In this document: positions 56,501 to 64,000 of the stretch, in pieces | Numbering within the stretch: position 1 is the stretch's first letter | Layout: each line of letters starts with the position of its first letter | Origin: Sediminibacterium sp. | GTDB lineage: Bacteria > Bacteroidota > Bacteroidia > B-17B0 > Aurantibacillaceae | Assembly: GCA_030054095.1 (NCBI GenBank) | Contig: JASGCO010000007.1 | Location: forward strand, 62,001-126,000 | Direction: 5' to 3' | DNA length: 64,000 bases | Notes under the pieces: model-generated | Databases searched by the model: none | Told to the model about the DNA's origin: nothing | The model's input: only the letters and a program-made list of their open reading frames with translations | Made by a program: the position numbers and the translations under genes

Positions 56501-59080
56501 TTAACAGGTTCTGTGGTATTTAGTCTGATAGATGCCACGTATCCATCAGAAACGTTTCCAATTACCTTTTTAAGTAATGTCAATGCCAGCAGCACTAACA
56601 GTTTGTTAATTCAGCCGGCGGCAGGAGTTAGCCCAACCATTACGGGTTCTTCAACCACAGCTATAATTGTAATTAATGGTGGTGACTATATCTCTATCAA
56701 TGGCAGCAATGGTAATACCGTTAATTCAATTTGTCCTTTAGTTAAGGCAAGTAGAAATTTAACGTTAGTTAATACTAATGTCGCTACAGGTTCAGGTGTT
56801 GTTTCTATACAAACCACAGCGGGTGGAGATGGCGCAAGTAACAATGCTGTTATGAACTGTATTATTGCGGGGAGTGGCAGTCTGGCCACAGGTGTGGCAG
56901 TAAACATTAGTGGCCCAACCATAGGAAGTGGTACTGGTTCAGCAAACAACAATAACAACAGTATTATCAATAATTTGATTCGTAACGCGCAGGTAGGTAT
57001 TTTCTCTGCGGGGCAATCGGCTATTCTTAAAAACAATAATAATGTATTTGATCTGAATGACTTAAATGATGTTAGCCCTACTTCTATTGGTAGAGTGGGT
57101 ATAATGGTGTTGTTTGAAGACGGACCTAAGGTGCGCTCTAATACGATCGCCAATATACTTTCGTCAGGATCAATTGATGTAATAGGTATTACTTTAGGAA
57201 GTAACGCTTTGGCTAATTCTGTTACAACCGGAGCCGAAGTGACCAATGCTGTTGTAACAGGTAATAGCATCAGTAACCTTGTTCAAAGTAATACGTACTC
57301 TTCGGGTGGAATTATTTTAGCAGCTACAAGCACCGGAACAACTTTGATTGCTAATAACGCAATTGCGGATGTATTCGCGAATGGCACCGCTGGCGATTTT
57401 GCTGCCGGTATTTATTATGGAGGCGGAGCAGGTGTGTTAAATGTATTTCATAACTCCGTGAGAGTTACAGGTACTTTAACTGGTGCATCGCAGCCAAATT
57501 TTGCCTTAGCTATAAATGGTGTAACACCAGCGGTTAACATTCAAAATAATATTCTTATTTGTACCGGTAGTAATGGGTTTAATGGAAACACCGGTATTGG
57601 TCTGGCTTATACCAGTACAGTTGGAAACTACGCCAACTTAACCAGTTCTAATAATGATATTTATGTTACGGGAACCAGTTCTTCTATAGGTCGGGTAGGC
57701 TCTTTAACAGCAGGTACACAACAAGTAAGTTTATCTAACTGGCAAACAGAAACAGGAAAGGATTTAAATTCCGTTTCAATATTACCTAATTTTGCATCGG
57801 CTACCGATTTACATCTGGTAGCAAATGCCAATGCAGGTATTGAAAATGCGGGAACGCCAATACCAGCTGTTATAAACGATGCAGATTGCGATACACGTAA
57901 TACCACAGGCCCTGATATGGGATTTGACGAGGTGTGTACCAGTCCTTCAACAGTTACTTTATCAGCCAGTGCATCAACAGTGTGTGCAGGTACTACAGTT
58001 ACTTTGTCCATTACCGCAGGGGTATTAAATGATGCAGCGGCCTGGAGTTGGTATAGTGGTAGTTGCGGCGGTACAGCAGTAGGAACAGGTACCTCCATAT
58101 CTGTATCTCCAGCCAGTACCACCGATTATTTTGTTAATGGAACAGGAGGCTGTGTAAGTGCATTACCATGTACAAGCATTACCATTGTAACTAATCCTAG
58201 CCCTTCTATTACAGTCAATAGCGGAGCCATCTGTTCTGGTAATAGTTTTGTTATAGTGCCTTCCGGAGCATCTTCTTATACATTCTCGGGAGGAAGTGCC
58301 ACTGTGACGCCAACCACTAATACTAACTATACGGTAACCGGAACAAATACATTAGGTTGTATAGGTTCGGCAGTAGCCAGTGTAACGGTAAATGCGCTTC
58401 CAACAATAACAGTAAATAGTGGTGCGGTATGTAATGGTAATAGTTTTGTATTGGTTCCAGGTGGCGCGGCAAGTTATACCTTTTCAAGTGGTAGCGCAAC
58501 TGTAACCCCCGCTGTAACAACTAACTATACGGTAACCGGAACAAGTGCTGCTGGTTGCCAGGGCTCTGCTGTTTCAAGTGTAAGTGTTAATAGCTTACCA
58601 ACCCTAACTGCATCTACATCCGCATCGCTGATCTGTGTGGGACAAAGCGCCAGTTTAACAGCTTCAGGTGCCAGCACATACTCGTGGAGTTCCGGTGCGA
58701 ATACCGCTGTGATAGCGGTTTCTCCAACAGTAACTACCACTTATACCGTTAATGGTACCGATATAAATGGATGTAGCAATTCGATGACAGTAACCCAAAA
58801 TGTAAGCACATGTACCGGATTATCAAGTCTGACAAGTGCTGGTAATAGTATCAGCGTTTATCCGAATCCAGGAAATGGCGTATTTTATCTGCAGTTAAGT
58901 GAAGACGCTAAAGGATCGGATGTGACAGTTGTAAATGCGTTAGGAGAAGTAGTGTTTAACCTGACTGCAAATAGTAGCGAGTCTAAGCTCGATTTACAAA
59001 CTCTCACCAATGGAATTTACTTTGTGAAAGTAGAGAAAGCCGGGCAAAGTCTGGCGGTTAAAAAGATTGTGAAAGAGTAA
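53537..59080 (+). CDS. Giant secreted beta-helix protein with T9SS type A sorting domain
   Basis: 1847 residues. Signal peptide at 1-26 (HTLTWLVVWCLFMLGRSQ). Residues about 27-830 and 960-1480 are two long runs of short repeats rich in N, T, S, G and I (INSNTIRNF, ITGNTITAV style), typical of right-handed parallel beta-helices. Each ends with a G-x-D-E-x-D/C block (DIGADEID at about 817-824; DMGFDEVC near 1470). A fibronectin-like region lies between them. Residues about 1485-1755 are Ig-like repeats with paired cysteines, two of them a 198-bp tandem duplication. The last 80 residues (SVYPNPGNGVFYLQL; NGIYFVKVEKAGQS; VKKIVKE) are the T9SS type A sorting domain. Probably a surface adhesin or structural protein. 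Confidence 0.92.
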   Translation: MKKTKINRHTLTWLVVWCLFMLGRSQNVNVSGALVGNGSYATLGAAFTAINGGTQTGAAITVNIVGNTTESASALLLNGGWASMNIAPSGGASRVVSGTVVGPLIDLNGVQNVSINGLNTGGNSLTLSNLDAGNATTSTVRFINAASNNTVAACSILGASTGGTIGNIVFATAGAVSGNNNNSITGNTITAVSSLNLPTNLIYSAGTASVGLENTGNQVTNNVMSDFFNSTAVSIGVNLASNNTSWVISGNRFFQSAARVATVANTYNAILVSGGSNYTINSNIIGYSANNATGTMTLAGTIAVRFTGIAMSATAGGTLSTIQGNTVSAITLSTSSGAATAAGILCGISVTGGNVQIQNNVIGGNTGTNLLQGVPTTAQGAVVGINAGSTGSVSISSNTIGGLTSTGVTAAVSGAVSGINVSASSAALTITGNMIGNASADNMRAGTNGLTTGSSLASGINLPSTSTGTIIINSNTIRNFSSYGTNTSGYVRGIWTAAATGNASTYSITNNAISNLISNTANTTISNAQAAACGINLGVGTNGAVTGNTITNIALTNATVTTVNYAAGIGLSNATSSRIFGNRIYNITNAGVSTATASPNVAAGVIIRSGTTDVTVYNNFISLGNGFSSGCTFIGVLANHGSTPDPVDRIYFNTINIEGTAASGSQSTFGFHRGDFTTTLRTQTVDIKNNLITNTRTGGTGSHFAIANNFGNAGSATGWSTGASNNNVLNAAAATIGFWNGVSYNFSGWQTNSLGDANSFSGITVTYVNSANDLHLNMGLTPTLIESNGQTIAGLTNDIDGQVRPGPAGSVNGGAFLPDIGADEIDAVPLDILPPIITQNPLTFTCSTADRTFTATIADLSGAPTTGTAQPRVYFRKNAGAWFSNQGALVSGTGNNGVWSFTISSSAMGGLSAGDVINYYVIAQDVNGNIGSNPSAGLVATNVNAVTTAPTSPNAYTIAGNLSGLYTVGATGTYSTLTAAANAYNTSCLTGSVVFSLIDATYPSETFPITFLSNVNASSTNSLLIQPAAGVSPTITGSSTTAIIVINGGDYISINGSNGNTVNSICPLVKASRNLTLVNTNVATGSGVVSIQTTAGGDGASNNAVMNCIIAGSGSLATGVAVNISGPTIGSGTGSANNNNNSIINNLIRNAQVGIFSAGQSAILKNNNNVFDLNDLNDVSPTSIGRVGIMVLFEDGPKVRSNTIANILSSGSIDVIGITLGSNALANSVTTGAEVTNAVVTGNSISNLVQSNTYSSGGIILAATSTGTTLIANNAIADVFANGTAGDFAAGIYYGGGAGVLNVFHNSVRVTGTLTGASQPNFALAINGVTPAVNIQNNILICTGSNGFNGNTGIGLAYTSTVGNYANLTSSNNDIYVTGTSSSIGRVGSLTAGTQQVSLSNWQTETGKDLNSVSILPNFASATDLHLVANANAGIENAGTPIPAVINDADCDTRNTTGPDMGFDEVCTSPSTVTLSASASTVCAGTTVTLSITAGVLNDAAAWSWYSGSCGGTAVGTGTSISVSPASTTDYFVNGTGGCVSALPCTSITIVTNPSPSITVNSGAICSGNSFVIVPSGASSYTFSGGSATVTPTTNTNYTVTGTNTLGCIGSAVASVTVNALPTITVNSGAVCNGNSFVLVPGGAASYTFSSGSATVTPAVTTNYTVTGTSAAGCQGSAVSSVSVNSLPTLTASTSASLICVGQSASLTASGASTYSWSSGANTAVIAVSPTVTTTYTVNGTDINGCSNSMTVTQNVSTCTGLSSLTSAGNSISVYPNPGNGVFYLQLSEDAKGSDVTVVNALGEVVFNLTANSSESKLDLQTLTNGIYFVKVEKAGQSLAVKKIVKE
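58211..58606 (+). repeat. 198-bp tandem repeat in the Ig-like part of the T9SS protein
   Basis: Two units (58211-58408 and 58409-58606), for example CTAACTATACGGTAACCGG at 58323 and 58521. Each encodes a 66-residue Ig-like domain with a C-x-G-N-S-F-V start. A third, more diverged copy follows. Confidence 0.75.
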
Positions 59081-59102
59081 GTCAATTAATTGTAGATTCA
59101 GT

Positions 59103-59140
59103 AAAAGCCCCATTACTTCTGTAATGGGGCTTTTTATTTT
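59103..59140 (+). terminator. Intrinsic terminator after the T9SS type A gene
   Basis: AAAAGCCCCATTAC (59103-59116) pairs perfectly with 59121-59134 around a TTCT loop, followed by TATTTTT. Strong, 22 bp after the stop. Confidence 0.92.
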
Positions 59141-59271
59141 TAACAGGAAAAGTGAACCAATATAGTTCATGTTGGAAAGTATCATTGGAGCAGGTCACGT
59201 TGCTGTAATTGTTACAGGTTAATGGGCGCATAAATGCAGGCGAATGAAAATAGCATACTCTTATAAATAAC

Positions 59272-59302
59272 AAAGAGTGTTTCTTTTAGAGAAACACTCT
59301 TT
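59272..59302 (-). terminator. Hairpin terminator after the universal stress protein gene
   Basis: AAAGAGTGTTTCT (59272-59284) pairs perfectly with 59290-59302 around a 5-nt loop, 23 bp after the minus-strand stop. The U-tract is short (TTTGTTATTTA). Confidence 0.7.
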
Positions 59303-59325
59303 TACTAATCAAAAATAATAAAGTA

Positions 59326-60132
59326 CTATTCGTGTACCACCATTACAGGAACTTTAGACGTAAAAGCAATTTCCTTAGTTACCGACTCTACAAAGAAGCG
59401 GTACACAAATGAATGCTGACGTGAAATGCTGATAACCGAATGCGCTTTTTTAGCGTTAACCGCTTTGCTGATGCCGTCTACTACCGTTTTTGCCTTTTTG
59501 GTTTCTACAGGATAAATGTGTTTGGCATCAATTTTAAATTCTGTAACAGGGTTCTCTTCAAACGCTTCTGGTGTTTGAATGTGTAAAACGTTCACTTTGC
59601 TTTGTGTGCTGTTAATAAACTGTTTTATTTTGTTAAGTGTTTTCTTAGCGGGCATTTCGCTGTTATCGAACGCCAGAATGCTATGGCCCACTTTATGTGT
59701 CTTATATGATTCTGGTACAATAACAACCGGACAATCTAATTTACCCGCCAGATTGGTACTATTGCTGCCATATATAAAACGATTAATTTTCGTTTTGGCA
59801 GCTAATCCCATAACCACCGAATGTACTTTGTCGGCTTTTATCAAGGCCTGAATTTCATCCTGCATGGTGCCGCTGGTAATATGAACTTCGTAAACCGCAT
59901 CTTTTCCCAGGTTTTTTTTAGCAAAAGCATGAATCTTTTCTACTTTACTCTGTTTGGTTTCACCCATAGATATAAAATACAAACCAGAGTTAGCGTGCAT
60001 TACAGGAATATCGTAAAGGTGAAAGAGAACTAACTCGCAATTGGCGTGTTTGGCTAAAAGACCAGCGTATTTTAGCGCATTTGCTGATGAAGGGGTGTAG
60101 TCTATACCTACAATTATTTTTTGAGTTTTCAT
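59326..60132 (-). CDS. Tandem universal stress protein (UspA family)
   Basis: 268 residues, two Usp domains (about 4-140 and 148-268). Domain 1 starts KIIVGIDYTPSSANALKYAG, the Usp signature, and has the nucleotide-binding-like GLAAKTKINRFIYGSNS (G-x2-G-x9-G-S type with deviations) before VVIVPESY. Domain 2 (HSILAFDNSEMPAKKTLNKI; SVTKEIAFTSKVPVMVV) lacks the glycine loop and probably does not bind ATP. Usp proteins accumulate under stress; the exact role is unknown. It starts 8 bp after the DoxX gene, so they form a two-gene operon. Confidence 0.93.
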   Translation of the reverse strand: MKTQKIIVGIDYTPSSANALKYAGLLAKHANCELVLFHLYDIPVMHANSGLYFISMGETKQSKVEKIHAFAKKNLGKDAVYEVHITSGTMQDEIQALIKADKVHSVVMGLAAKTKINRFIYGSNSTNLAGKLDCPVVIVPESYKTHKVGHSILAFDNSEMPAKKTLNKIKQFINSTQSKVNVLHIQTPEAFEENPVTEFKIDAKHIYPVETKKAKTVVDGISKAVNAKKAHSVISISRQHSFVYRFFVESVTKEIAFTSKVPVMVVHE

Positions 60133-60140
60133 AGTTGATT

Positions 60141-60563
60141 TTAGCGGTTAAATAGATTATCTAAAGTGAATTTATTAAATTGTATAAGAACGAACATATT
60201 CAGTATAATCAGTAAAAATCTCGGAAACGCGTGGCGTGTATCCCACATAGGCTGAACCAAACCAAAGGCTACGGCAACCAATATCAGATCAATACCAAGA
60301 GCTATTAAGGTATAAGGGTAAAATAGTCCGATCATTAAAAAAATGCCACCAAAAAATTCGGCCACAGATGTAAAACTGACAACAATCCAAAGTAAAGGAG
60401 TAGGAACATTAAGCTTACGCGAGTCCGCATAAAATGTTTCCACGCATCCTTTTAAACCTATTTTAAACAATTTATCATATCCCTGAAATAAGAATAAAAG
60501 CCCTGTAAAAACCCGTATAATTAAACTGAATAACTCGTATTTATTTTGATCAATATATGTCAT
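60141..60563 (-). CDS. DoxX family membrane protein
   Basis: 140 residues, four transmembrane helices. Family features are SLIIRVFTGLLFLFQGYDKL, the helix VAEFFGGIFLMIGLFYPYTL and the histidine-containing loop MWDTRHAFPR before the last helix. DoxX proteins are small membrane proteins linked to quinone or redox chemistry in some organisms, but most, like this one, are uncharacterised. It precedes the universal stress protein by 8 bp, which supports a stress-related role. Confidence 0.9.
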   Translation of the reverse strand: MTYIDQNKYELFSLIIRVFTGLLFLFQGYDKLFKIGLKGCVETFYADSRKLNVPTPLLWIVVSFTSVAEFFGGIFLMIGLFYPYTLIALGIDLILVAVAFGLVQPMWDTRHAFPRFLLIILNMFVLIQFNKFTLDNLFNR

Positions 60564-60907
60564 GGTTTTAAGTTACAGATTATTTTGCAAATAACCGCGA
60601 AGCTAAGTTTAATACATCGCAAATAACTCTGATCCCTTTTACTATTACAAATGTAGTGGAAACGAACCCTCTGTAGTTATGATTCCACTCATGCCGACAG
60701 CTAACTATTGTCAGTTTTTAAACGTAATATTTATCTGATGGCGGGGAACAAAGGGAAATGTATACCGGAAAGCGTAGTGTCCCCTTTTGTTGACTATTAA
60801 GGCTTGTATCAATTATGGAGGTTGGGTAAATGGAAGAGACAGGGCGTGAAAAAACTGTTAAAAACAAAAACGGATTATGTGAAGTTAAACCTCTACTTTA
60901 AACAACT
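60564..60907. other. 344-bp divergent intergenic region
   Basis: It lies between the DoxX operon (minus) and the CAP-domain gene (plus) and must hold both promoters, but I find no full TAnnTTTG match, repeat or small gene that I can support. Confidence 0.5.
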
Positions 60908-63295
60908 ATGAAAAAATACTTTCTCTTTGTTTTTTTAGTAATAAGTCCGTTTTTAGCCTATCCTCAAAAGGCAGGGGCTAAAAAGAATGCAATAGCTGAT
61001 GAAAATTTCAAAATTGATTCATTACCGTATGTAGTTTTGAAGGAATTGAACCGCTGGCGTCTCTCAAAAGGGCTTGATACTCTGGAAATGAATGCCATGC
61101 TTGAGTATTCGGCGGGTATGAGTGCCGAACGAATGGCGGGGCTAGAGAAGGATAAAATAGAGTTGAAGACCACGCAAAAGCACCTTAGAAAGGCCGGAGC
61201 TACAAAGCGAGGTGAAGAGATAACAATGAAAGCCGCTATCAGTAAAGGCCGCGAAAATTACAAGACCGAGGATGTTGCCAAAGTGATATATAACCGATGG
61301 GAAAATAATCCTAAAAATCTGGCAGTCATCAGTAATCCGAAATATACCCTTGTCGGAATCAATTGCGGGCTTTCCGATGATCTTAAAAAAGTGTACATCA
61401 GCGCGGTTTTAGGCGGATACGATATTACGAACGAAGGTGTAGCGCACAAAAAGGAATTAAAGATACCTTTTAATACAAAATCCAAAAAACTAAAAGGCCC
61501 CGAAAATAAATACTGTAAGACCTGTGACCGCTGGAAAAATTATGATGTATTGCATAAAGGACTTTATGAAAAAGATGGGAAAATATATCTTAAATACCCT
61601 AATGCCAAAGAACTCAGACGTGTGCTAAAGAAACAAAAAGATGGATTGGCTGTAGATGTTATACAACGGGAGCAATACGAAAAAGACGGATATAATATTG
61701 TGAATAATGATTTGTACAACAAAGGCATAATGAATAAAGTGGTGTATAAGGATAAATTCTTTAAGAAAAATCTGCTGCTTAAGAATGCGGACCCTAAAAA
61801 GCGCCGGAAAATAAAAGGGATAGAAGTCGAACTGGGTAAAATGCCTCAGGGTATTACAGGTGCCTATGAGCTTAACCTGATTGTGGTTCAGGATGGGCAT
61901 GTCTGTAAAACCATTACCCGGGGCTACGTTGAAAACGGCAACGTAGAGAGCAATACCCCCATAGGTTTATTACCCGAAAAGGGAACACTAGGTTTAAAGC
62001 CCCCTTTTGAGCCGCGTTCCGAAAGTTCAATTATTAATTTTACCATTCCGTTTGAAAAAAATAAAGCTGAGTTTAAACAGGAAGATATAGAGCCATTTAT
62101 CAAAGCCCTGAATGAACCTGATTTTATTATTGAGGGACTATATATTTATGCATACTCTTCAATAGAAGGGGATAGCGTGGCCAACGCCCGTTTACAGCGC
62201 AAGCGGGCAGAAAGTGTTGTTAATGTGCTTCAGGGACGGCAGGAATTGAAGATTAAACCATCTATAGAAACCAAGGACAGTTGGGGCTTGTTTATGCTGG
62301 AAAACGAAGATGGAAAATACGCCGATCTGGTTAATCTGGGAAAACAGAAAGCCATTGCCAAAATCAACGGCGATAAGTCGTTACAAGCTGAGTTGGAGCC
62401 AATTCTGGCAAAGGAACGCTTTGCCCAAATCATTATGGACATAACGTACGATGTGAGTGGAAGTAAAGAACAGAAATTTTCTACCGTCAGTTTTAACAGA
62501 GCGTTGAAAGCGAAAAATGCCAGTCAGGCCCATAAAATATTGGAATACATCGGGAAAAAAGTACTAGAAGGAAAATATACCGCCGATGCGCTGGATAGTT
62601 GTAAACTGGAAGAAACTCAGGAAACCATTGCGTTCGTTAATAACAAACGCTATTTTAACTATCAGGTAACTGGTTCTGTAGAGGAGGAAGATGCGGCAAC
62701 ATTTGATCGTTTACTGAAAATGGCTCCGGCTAACCCGGTATTACAATACAACCGTATGTTCTGCACTATTCAGCTGGATAGCAATGCCGGAAATACCGAT
62801 CATCAGGCCGAAGTACAACGAACCATAGATGGGCTCTACGGTAAGCTGGACAGTAATCTGGTAAATGGTTTAAATATTGAATGGCAGTTTAAACTAATGG
62901 AAACGCTGGATACATTAGAAAACGCGGAGGCCCAAATAGAAGCGTGTGTTACCCGTATTAAAAGTTTTTACAATATTAAAGAGGCCAGTTGGCAAAACGC
63001 TTTAAAGCTGGCCTATGTATTTTCGCGGGCAAAAGATTACCGGTATGCTTCTACTTTACTGGAGCCATACATAGATAAACCTGGCGTGTCTTCCAATTTA
63101 GTGTTTATGTATATCAGTCTGGCCAGTCACCTTCCTGAAAAATACTATTCCCGCACATTTGCCCGGGCGCTGGCTATCGCTAAAGAACGTGAACCCGATC
63201 GCTATTGCAAATTATTTGGAGAACCATATATGACGTTTCAGGTGTTGGAAAATGTTGAGGTTAAAAAGGCGTATAATGGTAGCTGCAAAAAATAG
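60908..63295 (+). CDS. Secreted CAP (SCP-like) domain protein with OmpA-like segment
   Basis: 795 residues. Signal peptide at 1-19 (KKYFLFVFLVISPFLAYP). Residues about 40-172 are a CAP/SCP-like domain (VLKELNRWRLSKGLDTLEMN; SAGMSAERMAG; VIYNRWENNPKNLAVISNPK), although the canonical HxxxxE pair is not evident. C203 and C206 form a CxxC in KYCKTCDRW. Residues about 376-450 resemble an OmpA-like fold (IINFTIPFEKNKAEFKQEDI; YAYSSIEGDSVANARLQRKR) but lack the T-D of the peptidoglycan-binding motif. The C-terminal 270 residues are helical and TPR-like. Function unknown; probably periplasmic or outer-membrane associated. It stands alone. Confidence 0.75.
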   Translation: MKKYFLFVFLVISPFLAYPQKAGAKKNAIADENFKIDSLPYVVLKELNRWRLSKGLDTLEMNAMLEYSAGMSAERMAGLEKDKIELKTTQKHLRKAGATKRGEEITMKAAISKGRENYKTEDVAKVIYNRWENNPKNLAVISNPKYTLVGINCGLSDDLKKVYISAVLGGYDITNEGVAHKKELKIPFNTKSKKLKGPENKYCKTCDRWKNYDVLHKGLYEKDGKIYLKYPNAKELRRVLKKQKDGLAVDVIQREQYEKDGYNIVNNDLYNKGIMNKVVYKDKFFKKNLLLKNADPKKRRKIKGIEVELGKMPQGITGAYELNLIVVQDGHVCKTITRGYVENGNVESNTPIGLLPEKGTLGLKPPFEPRSESSIINFTIPFEKNKAEFKQEDIEPFIKALNEPDFIIEGLYIYAYSSIEGDSVANARLQRKRAESVVNVLQGRQELKIKPSIETKDSWGLFMLENEDGKYADLVNLGKQKAIAKINGDKSLQAELEPILAKERFAQIIMDITYDVSGSKEQKFSTVSFNRALKAKNASQAHKILEYIGKKVLEGKYTADALDSCKLEETQETIAFVNNKRYFNYQVTGSVEEEDAATFDRLLKMAPANPVLQYNRMFCTIQLDSNAGNTDHQAEVQRTIDGLYGKLDSNLVNGLNIEWQFKLMETLDTLENAEAQIEACVTRIKSFYNIKEASWQNALKLAYVFSRAKDYRYASTLLEPYIDKPGVSSNLVFMYISLASHLPEKYYSRTFARALAIAKEREPDRYCKLFGEPYMTFQVLENVEVKKAYNGSCKK

Positions 63296-63480
63296 ACCTG
63301 GTTTTACGGCTTAGTTGTTACAGGAACGTTTGCAGCCGTTTTTCACCCACACAAGCCACGTTAAAACCGCGTTTTCCGTTATAGCTTACTCGTCTTTTGT
63401 GGTTTTTGCAGCGGTTTTCGGGGTCTTCGTGCCTCAGCCGCCGCGCTCGCGCAAAAACACACAAAATCCATCACAAGGCT

Positions 63481-63501
63481 GCCACTTCAACCGCTCGGCC
63501 A
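63481..63501 (-). other. tRNA-Ser/Leu-like D-arm fragment
   Basis: On the minus strand TGGCCGAGCGGTTGAAG then TGGC matches the D-arm of type II tRNAs. No T-arm (GGTTCGAAT-like) and no acceptor stem partner were found nearby, so this is not a functional tRNA; it may be a relic or chance. Confidence 0.3.
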
Positions 63502-63580
63502 TTCTGACACACCAGAAGTTCTGTTGTATAATCTGATTTTAATCGAACAAGTTCTATGTTACATGGAAGAGCATAAAACA

Positions 63581-63609
63581 AAAAAGCGGGAGTAATTATC
63601 CCGCTTTTT
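63581..63609. terminator. Bidirectional terminator between the CAP gene and htpG
   Basis: AAAAAGCGGGA (63581-63591) pairs perfectly with 63599-63609 around a 7-nt loop, with U-runs on both strands. It lies 19 bp after the minus-strand htpG stop. Confidence 0.9.
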
Positions 63610-63627
63610 CATATTCTTAAATGGTTA

Positions 63628-64000
63628 TCAAATCAGTTCTACACTGCGTTTTATAAAATTAGTCAGGCTTTCACCCTTCAAAAGCCCCTGACTTAAAAGA
63701 GCCAGATCGGTAGCCTGTTTGGCCAGCGCGGTTTGTTTTTCGCTGTCGCCTTCGTTTAATATACGTGTAATTAAAGGATGGTTTGCATTTACCACCAGAT
63801 TATACATGTCAGGCAATTGACCGTAGAAGCCCATGGCACCGCCTCCGCCAAGCTGGTTCATATCTTTCATCCGGCGCATAAATTCAGGACGTGTAATCAG
63901 CATTGGCGCATCTTTTTCATTCAGGTTTTCGAACTGAACCGTAAACTGCTCTTTGCTGATGGTTCCCTCAATAATAGGCTTAAGTTGATTTTGCTGCTCT
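63628..64000 (-). CDS. htpG: Chaperone HtpG (Hsp90 family), C-terminal end only
   Basis: The frame is open to the window edge (first complete codon at 63999), giving 123 visible codons with the 5' part outside. The visible sequence LITRPEFMRRMKDMNQLGGG, YNLVVNANHPLITRILNEG and LALLSQGLLKGESLTNFIKR matches the C-terminal dimerisation domain of Bacteroidota HtpG, including the final helix before the stop. The ATP-binding N-terminal domain is outside the window. A strong bidirectional terminator follows. Confidence 0.92.
   Translation of the reverse strand, partial: EQQNQLKPIIEGTISKEQFTVQFENLNEKDAPMLITRPEFMRRMKDMNQLGGGGAMGFYGQLPDMYNLVVNANHPLITRILNEGDSEKQTALAKQATDLALLSQGLLKGESLTNFIKRSVELI

Larger units (their letters stand above)
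63296..63627. other. 332-bp region between convergent genes with tRNA-like fragment and terminator
   Basis: Contains a GC-richer stretch (63400-63500), a minus-strand segment resembling the D-arm of a type II tRNA (63481-63501), and the terminator at 63581-63609. No gene is called. Confidence 0.5.

Noticed and set aside
53698..58740. Several long minus-strand open frames (up to 194 codons) inside the giant T9SS gene
   Set aside because: They are shadows of the Asn/Thr/Ser/Gly-rich repeat codons; the products are low-complexity, have no start signals and no family features.
53537..59080. CRISPR-like repeats
   Set aside because: The repeated strings are coding beta-helix and Ig-like repeats, with no constant direct repeat and spacer pattern.

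Overview
The window is a 64-kb chromosomal segment of a member of the Bacteroidota. The evidence is a PorP/SprF-type protein next to a protein with a gliding-motility/T9SS type B C-terminal domain, a 1847-residue T9SS type A substrate, many Bacteroidota-specific DUF families (DUF4173, DUF1361, DUF4340, DUF4421-like), and repeated matches to the Bacteroidota -7 promoter box TAnnTTTG. I cannot place it below phylum. No rRNA, complete tRNA, CRISPR array, transposase or prophage structural gene is visible.

Layout. 1-7967: rpoB (5' end outside the window) and rpoC, separated by a short repeat-rich spacer and closed by a strong terminator. 8030-12100: accessory patch with an orphan secreted protein, a broken aminoglycoside-phosphotransferase-like fragment, a Crp/Fnr-type regulator, a GrpB-GNAT fusion, a 41-residue membrane peptide and a secreted DUF6973-like protein. 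12203-15562: a small unknown protein, an outer-membrane DUF4421-like protein, an exonuclease/GIY-YIG nuclease fusion and a secreted DUF4440-like protein. 15591-20485 (minus strand): a three-gene operon (GT87-like glycosyltransferase, periplasmic CxxCH protein, MOP-type flippase) and a phytanoyl-CoA-dioxygenase-like enzyme.

20943-30846 (minus strand) is the most unusual part: a ten-gene operon starting with a protein built of L7/L12-CTD-like repeats and a TPR protein, then eight structural-looking proteins. Five of the eight share three motif blocks (GIAEAQ-LD, LGFTPTFYQF, SAEGSS-RxK-PxPP) and a sixth keeps a degenerate version. They carry PASTA, OmpA-like and bacterial-Ig-like domains although none has a signal peptide. 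Two long coiled-coil proteins sit among them. I do not recognise this as a described system and it is the main candidate for something new.

31329-36401 (minus strand): a seven-gene operon of membrane proteins with its own winged-helix regulator. It ends in a DgkA-type lipid kinase and starts at a promoter overlapped by a perfect 17-bp palindrome. 36402-36922 is a gene-free stretch with a GC-rich palindromic element. 37348-43549 (minus strand): surface-polysaccharide genes (GT4 glycosyltransferase, flippase, two Wzz-like chain-length proteins, O-antigen ligase/polymerase). 43641-51125 (minus strand): aspartokinase, dnaN, a DUF4340 protein, PorP/SprF and a CotH/LTD protein with a T9SS type B sorting domain.

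51278-59080 (plus strand): a long-form amidophosphoribosyltransferase and a giant T9SS-secreted beta-helix protein. 59326-60563 (minus strand): tandem universal stress protein and DoxX. 60908-63295 (plus strand): a CAP-domain protein with an OmpA-like segment. 63628-64000 (minus strand): the C-terminal end of HtpG.

Many genes have a TAnnTTTG-like box only 6-20 nt before the start codon, so short or absent leaders look common. Several starts are GTG or TTG and were chosen from family alignments and promoter position.
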